DNA of 64,000 bases, from positions 62,001 through 126,000 of the forward strand of contig JAIGNY010000732.1 of the NCBI GenBank assembly GCA_020152595.1, read 5' to 3'. The position numbers and the translations under genes are program-made. The notes under the pieces are model-generated. The model ran no database searches. It saw only the letters and a list, made by a program, of their open reading frames with translations, and had not been told where the DNA came from. Shown in pieces: positions 58,757 through 64,000 of this stretch; within the stretch, counting starts at the first letter, position 1, and each line of letters begins with the position of its first letter. The stretch comes from Chiridota heheva. Lineage: Eukaryota > Echinodermata > Holothuroidea > Apodida > Chiridotidae.

Positions 58757-59216
58757 TGCATATGTAAAGGTCGCGAGATTGTACATGTAAAGGTCGCGAA
58801 ATTGTACATGTAAAGGTCGCGAGATTGTACATGTAAAGATTGCGAGATTGTACATGTAAAGGTCGCGAGATTGTACATGTAAATGTCGCGAAATTGTACA
58901 TGTAAAGGTCGCGAGATTGTACATGTAAAGTTCGCGAGATTGTACATGTAAAGGTCGCGAGATTGTACATGTAAAGGTCGCGAGATTGTACATGTAAAGG
59001 TCGCGAGATTGTACATGTAAAGGTCTCGAAATTGTACATGTAAAGGTCGCAAGATTGTACATGTAAAGATTGCGAGATTGTACATGTAAAGGTCGCGAGA
59101 TTGTACATGTAAATGTCGCGAAATTGTACATGTAAAGGTCGCGAGATTGTACATGTAAAGGTCGCGAGATTGTACATGTAAAGGTCGCGAGATTGTACAT
59201 GTAAAGGTCGCGACAT
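58757..59216. repeat. 23-bp minisatellite
   Basis: About 20 copies of GGTCGCGAGATTGTACATG plus TAAA. A ten-unit higher-order period of 230 bp is visible: the variant AAAGATTGCGAG occurs at 58835 and 59065, each followed two units later by AATGTCGCGAAATTG. All three minus frames are open (up to 201 codons) because the unit lacks stops there; these are artefacts. Confidence 0.95.
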
Positions 59217-59740
59217 ATTATGTAAGATCAGTTGAACTATAGAGTTTGCGGCCTTTGAGAGGAACACGGGCCAGAAAAAGACATGGAAAACATGTTTATC
59301 AAATTTGTGTTCAATTTTAGGTTTCGGGGAGTCTTTTTAATTTTGCTTTTTTAAATTTGCGGTCAAAGAAATTTGGTAAATTTCATAATATGATTGGATA
59401 ATCGGAAAAGATTGGGAAGTAAAAAGGAACCTAGGACATCTTGAGTGTGGAAAATGATCCAGAAAATTGTATCTCTAGCTATTCTACTTGGTTAGTAATG
59501 GTGTGTAGATGTGCAATTCCAGCTTGCCTGCTGATCTTCTCCACTGCTTTCCATTTCATCTCATGACATTTGTTCATCTCTTGCATGTTTATCATACCAT
59601 CTCAATCTTATTTTTCACATTAACTACACAAGCTGTATGTACATGCAGCATTTTTTGTCAGACTGCATGTCCATAATCGCCTCTCTACTCACAGATCAAC
59701 TGGCACCTTCTCGCTGTACTAAGTGTTATACTCATGCTTG
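59217..59740. other. Unannotated interval
   Basis: No gene evidence. Confidence 0.35.
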
Positions 59741-62700
59741 CGGCTGGAGTAACCGACAGTGGCTCTGGGTAAGGATGGAAAACCTATAATAAAAAAACCA
59801 GGATATGAGCCCCGTCACCCTTGGGTGGGTACTTATCTAGGAGAAGGAAAACTCTGATTCAAAACCCTGGTCGACAAGGCTCGTAAGCACATGAATGCAC
59901 TTGCCTAAGGAAGGAAAACCTAACAGAAAACCAATAATTGTCCAGATTAGGAGGTTGGGTGTAGGGCTTATCACCCGCCCCATAAAAAGATCTCGATTAC
60001 GGTAACCTTAGCACAGAATCTGTATACTTTTAACCGAGTTAGCCATGAAACCTGGGTGATACTGGAAGACCCTTTCCTGCATTGGGTACGAAAGAGCGCT
60101 GTATGATGCCATCACCTTGATAGAAAGCAGAAGTGGCAGCTCAAAGCCAAGAAGGAAGAGAGAAGAAGTCATTGAAACAAGAGAGAAGTATCTTCATGGC
60201 TGGTGGAATGTGAGAACTTTGTATGAAACAGGCAAAACAGAAATGCTAACAGATGATGAGAAGACATGGACTGAAAATTCTCGGAGTAAGCGAATTGAGA
60301 TGAACCGGACATGGACAATCACAAACTTCAACAGGAGAACTAGTCCTGTATTCAGGAAACCAAGACAGATATGAAAAGAAGAGTTGCAATATTAATAAGC
60401 AAAGAAGTAAACAGCAGCCTGATTGATTGGGAGCCAATTAATGAAAGAATAATAAGGGCCAGCTTTACCGGCAATTACACAAATGTAACTATAATACAAA
60501 TTTATGCACCCACTAATAAAGCAGAGATAGAAACAAAGGAAGCATTCTATGAACAGCTGAGAAGAGCAGTCGAAACAGTCCCAAAACATGATGTACTAAT
60601 TCTGATGGGAGACAATTTATGAAGATAAAGAATCACGGGTAAAGAAGGAACTGGTCAAATAAATTAAAATGGTGAGCTATCTGTAGATTTCTGTGGTATG
60701 CATGATCTTGTGATAGGTGGAACACTATTCAAACACAAAGAAATATATAAGTACACCTGGACCTCGTCCATAATGGAAGACACAGAAACCAATAGCCCAC
60801 AGAACCATAAATGGAAAGTACGAAAGGTCACTATGCAATACACGAAATAGACGTATTGCTGACATAAGAAGTGATCATGAGCTGGTTGTTGCAAAGATAA
60901 GCAGATAAGGCTGAAGCTACTGGGAAGAAAGAAAGGCAAAAGGTTCCTTAAATTTATGAGGTAAACAAACTCAAGCGTCGGGAAATTGGCAAAAGATATC
61001 ACAAAGATTTCAGACAAAGGATAGGATAAATACATTTTAATAAAAGCATTGATGATAGTTGGAAACGTCTAAGTGAAGCTCACCAGGCCACATAAGGACA
61101 TCCTGGGTTACAGAAAAGGAGGGAACAAACCTCGGTTGTTAGTTAACACTTGGAGAGCGATAGGAGAACATGGGCGAATAAAGGAGCAAATTATTAATGT
61201 TAAATCTATAAGATTGAAGCAAATCAAGAGAAGAATATGTGGTAAAGGATAGAGAAGTCAAACGGAGAGCAAGAGCAAAAAGAAGGATGCTTGAAGATTT
61301 GGCAAAAGAAGCTGAAGCTGCAGCAAAATGTAATGAGATGAGCACAGTATATAAAATTACCAAGAAATTAAGCGACAAATGTAATAAGAAAGCAAGCAGT
61401 CTCAGAAACGAAAATGGAGAAGTCCTAACAGTGGAGGAGAAAATTAGAGAAAGATGGCAAGAGCACTTTCACGATGTTATGAATATCAGTAACGATGTGG
61501 TGGAAAACGAAGGTCTATACAACAAGAAATGACACCAGCAGAACATGTATCAACATGGAATCAGTCACTAGAGATGAAATCATGAAAACAAGTAAAAGTA
61601 TGAAAAACAACAAAGCTGCAGGTGTAAATAACATTGTAGCTGAAATGTGGAAGGTCATTGATGCAACAGCAGTAAATGAACTACACAGCTTGTGTAATCA
61701 AATATTGTCAGAAGAAACACTGCCTAATGACTGAAAGAAACGCGTAATTACCATAATACCGAAGAAGAGTGATCTTACGATATGTAATTCCAGAGGCATC
61801 TCACTACTACTGTACCATGGAGCTATCAGGTAATAGCTCCATGCTACTACCAACAGCTAGCAAGATCATGGGACGCATCATTATTGACAAAATGAAGGAT
61901 GCAGTTTGCAGGATACTTATACTTGTGCAAGCAGGCTTCAGGCAAGGAAGGGGCACTAGTGAGCAGATATTCATCCTCAGAAACATTTTAGAGCAGTGGC
62001 AATCTAGCTCCAGACTTTAAAAAGGCCTTTGACAGTATTGACAGAGCAAAGCTGTGGGATATATTGAGCCACTATGGTGTATTACAAAAGATTACCAACA
62101 CTATAAAGCAGTGGTACGATGGAAGTAAATCCGCAGTCCTGTATGAAGGTCTAACATCAGATTGGTTTGATGTAGCAACAGGTGTGAAGCAAGGATGTCC
62201 CATGTTAGGCTTCGTGTTCATCATTGCACTCGACTGGGTAGTGTAACGTACTGTCAATGGTTACAGATATGGCATTAGGTGTAACTTCTGCACGCTGCTG
62301 GAAGATTTAGATTACGCCGATAACATCATAGCCTTATTGTCAAGCAAATGGAATCATTTACAGGACAAAACTTCACGACTTTAAACCACTGCAGGATATA
62401 TAGGGCTATCAATGAATAATAGCAAGACAAAGGTGATGAGAATTAATGCTAGAAGGCAAGATGCTTTTTCAGTGAACGGAGAAGAGGTGGATGACGTTAA
62501 TGAATTCACTATACTTAGGAGCCACTCTGACAAAAGATGGAAGAACACTGATTGACATAAGGAGAAGAATAGGCAAGGCTAGAAACACTTTCATCTCCTT
62601 AAACATCATTTGGAAATCTAACAACTACAGCTTAAGGACAAAATTTAGAATATTTAAAACAAATGTAATGTCTGTGCTTCTATACGGATCATGCACATGG

Positions 62701-63112
62701 AGAATAAGTTAAGGCGACAATAAAAAAGAATAGATACATTCCAACGAAACTGCCTACGCAAAATATTAAAAGTCCGATGGCCAACATTAATTTCAAAAAA
62801 TGACTTGTATAGAAAGACAAAGATAGTACCGACAAGCATAAGAATTCTTGAGAGAAGATGGAAAGAAATTGTACATATTTTACGTAGAGATGCCACCAAT
62901 AATTCAAAGGCAGCTTTGTCCTGGACACCAGATGGGCGAAGAAAAAAAGGCAAGTTAAAAACAACTTGGAGGAGAACGGTAGAGATGGAGAGAGAGATGA
63001 TCGGATGGGGGAGCTGAAAAGTCAGTGAAGTGGCACAAGACAGGAAGAGATAGATCTCTGTGCTGAAGGCCACAATCTCACACTTGAGGAGAAGGGAGCA
63101 GTAAGTGAGTGT
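59741..63112 (+). mobile_element. Endonuclease/RT LINE relic (RTE/I-like ORF2)
   Basis: Endonuclease blocks WNVRTLYETGKTEML (60205), VAILISKEVNSSLIDWEPIN (60380), NERIIRASFTGNYTNVTIIQ, IYAPTNKAEIETKEAFYEQL, HDVLILMGDN, then CGMHDLVIGGTLFKHKE (60695) and a SDHELVVAKI-like block (60870). Linker KAAGVNNIVAEMWK-like (61610); RT blocks LVQAGFRQGRGTSEQIFILR (61925), DFKKAFDSIDRAKLWDIL (62018), VATGVKQGCPMLGF (62170), DYADNIIALL (62310; YADD changed to YADN); C-terminal WTPDGRRKKGK and TWRRTVEMERE (62920-63000). Many stops and frameshifts. 59741-60110 is likely its 5' UTR. Inactive. Confidence 0.92.
61817..61843. other. 10-bp perfect hairpin inside LINE RT
   Basis: ATGGAGCTAT and ATAGCTCCAT flank a six-base loop. 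The segment sits where intact relatives have continuous RT codons, so it looks like a small inserted or duplicated stretch. Confidence 0.6.
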
Positions 63113-63124
63113 GTGATACCATTG

Positions 63125-63650
63125 CAGCGGCGTAGAAAGATATTTGACACGGGGGTAGGGGGTGGGGGGAGGGGGATCATATTTGATTTTTGTTCCAACA
63201 AACCTAAAAAAATGTACGAGTCTCTTATCACGCTTAAACTATTTGTAAAGGGGAGGGGAATCATAGAATTATTGGAAAATTGGGTAAAATTTCCCAAACA
63301 TTTCTCAAAAACGAAGGAAATTCAAGAAAATTTCGCAAAAATAAAGACAATCTTATGAAATTTAAAATTAAATTTTACGAGAATTGATGCAAATTTCCCG
63401 CAAATGAAGAAGATATTCCGGAAAATAAAGGAAACGTTTCGGAAATTGATGCAAATTGAAGGAGATTTTTCAAAAATTGAAGATTTACGGAAAAAAAGAT
63501 GATAATGGAATCCGACTCTTCATAATTCATTCGTTAGACCTTCATTATTAGGGGGAGGGGGAGGGCGGTGAGGGAGATGGTACTTGCTCTTCCTAATATA
63601 AATTATTAAAGGGGCCTTGGCCCCCCTGGCGCCCGGTTTCTACGTCACTG
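63125..63650. mobile_element. 526-bp TIR element with GAAAATTT-type interior
   Basis: The left end CAGCGGCGTAGAAAG and the right end TTTCTACGTCACTG are inverted (about 12 of 14). Flanks CATTG and CACTG differ at one of five positions. The interior has GGGGGTAGGGGGTGGGG, then ~25-bp imperfect AAAATTTC/AAATGAAG repeats (63290-63500) like those at 45290-45510, and a second G-rich tract at 63548-63575. No gene. Confidence 0.65.
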
Positions 63651-63655
63651 CACTG

Positions 63656-64000
63656 ATCTATAATTATTATAGAATCCACTCCCCACCATAACTGAAATAT
63701 GTATGCTTCCGTAAATATCAATCATTCCATTAATTTGAAATTAAATCTGTTTTTGAAGATAGATAAAATGCACTGATCTGCCGTGCTGTTTTGTCCTCGT
63801 GATTTGTTACATTCATGTTTCCAACTTCAAAATGTCAAATGATTTTTCATGGTTAATTAAATGATTAAATGATAAATTGGTAACAGGTTCGATGCTACAG
63901 ATTTGCAATAAGTATTAAGACTCATTCATTTCAAGCTGACAAGTCTGCACGTATATGGACGGTGTTGCTCAATACAAAACATGTATCTGCCTATATGTAA
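63656..64000. other. Unannotated AT-rich flank
   Basis: No gene or repeat recognised. Confidence 0.4.

Noticed and set aside
58648..59267. Minus-strand frames up to 201 codons with CTISRPLHVQ-type repeats
   Set aside because: They are produced by the 23-bp minisatellite. All three frames are open, which argues against selection for coding.

Overview
This window is nuclear DNA from an animal, most likely an aquatic invertebrate. The evidence is a tRNA-derived SINE with a target-site duplication, a THAP-domain relic, several clades of broken non-LTR retrotransposons (LINEs), a Gypsy-type LTR retrotransposon relic, many TIR elements with 5-bp or 8-bp target duplications, AT-rich unique sequence, and no bacterial-style operons. 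I cannot fix the phylum from the sequence alone. All boundaries and percentages below were judged by eye; nothing was aligned by program.

There is almost no host coding sequence. The only good candidate is a 59-codon first coding exon on the minus strand (23207-23383). It has an in-frame stop just upstream of its ATG and a consensus splice donor, but I do not recognise the product. A second, weaker spliced-exon candidate lies at 38743-38957. The longest open frames are artefacts of tandem repeats or sit inside retrotransposon relics.

Layout. 0-3.4 kb: a 35-bp minisatellite split by a dispersed element, then a frameshifted THAP exon. 3.5-8.8 kb: a ~5.35-kb array of about 185 copies of a 29-bp unit, with a SINE at its right edge. 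11.5-13.3 kb: a 1.79-kb TIR element with an exact 5-bp target duplication. 13.3-16.7 kb: a MITE copy, a GGTGGGGTGAGCC array and a polypurine-rich array. 16.8-19.6 kb: a region studded with the motif TGACGGGTGTTACA, containing a LINE fragment that itself holds a hAT-like insertion. 20.1-21.7 kb: a 42-bp array. 22.5-24.5 kb: two MITE copies (one with a nested insertion) and the candidate host exon. 25.5-32.3 kb: a CR1-like LINE with its reverse-transcriptase core deleted, (AT)n, a LINE endonuclease-linker fragment fused to a Gypsy pol relic, and two minisatellites that arose inside that pol gene. 32.9-37.1 kb: a dispersed repeat pair around a 33-bp array. 39-48 kb: several TIR elements, including a ~665-bp fold-back palindrome and a 998-bp element with an exact 8-bp target duplication. 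48-53.4 kb: two more LINE relics. 54.8-58.1 kb: two copies of a TIR family. 58.8-59.2 kb: a 23-bp array. 59.7-63.1 kb: an endonuclease/RT LINE relic. 63.1-63.65 kb: another TIR-flanked element.

The elements do not form a pathway. They record layered insertion (element in element, element in array) and repeated birth of minisatellites, at least twice from transposon coding sequence. I found no new gene system. The most unusual signals are the minisatellites born in Gypsy pol, the fold-back palindrome, the TGACGGGTGTTACA motif cluster and the higher-order structure of the large array.
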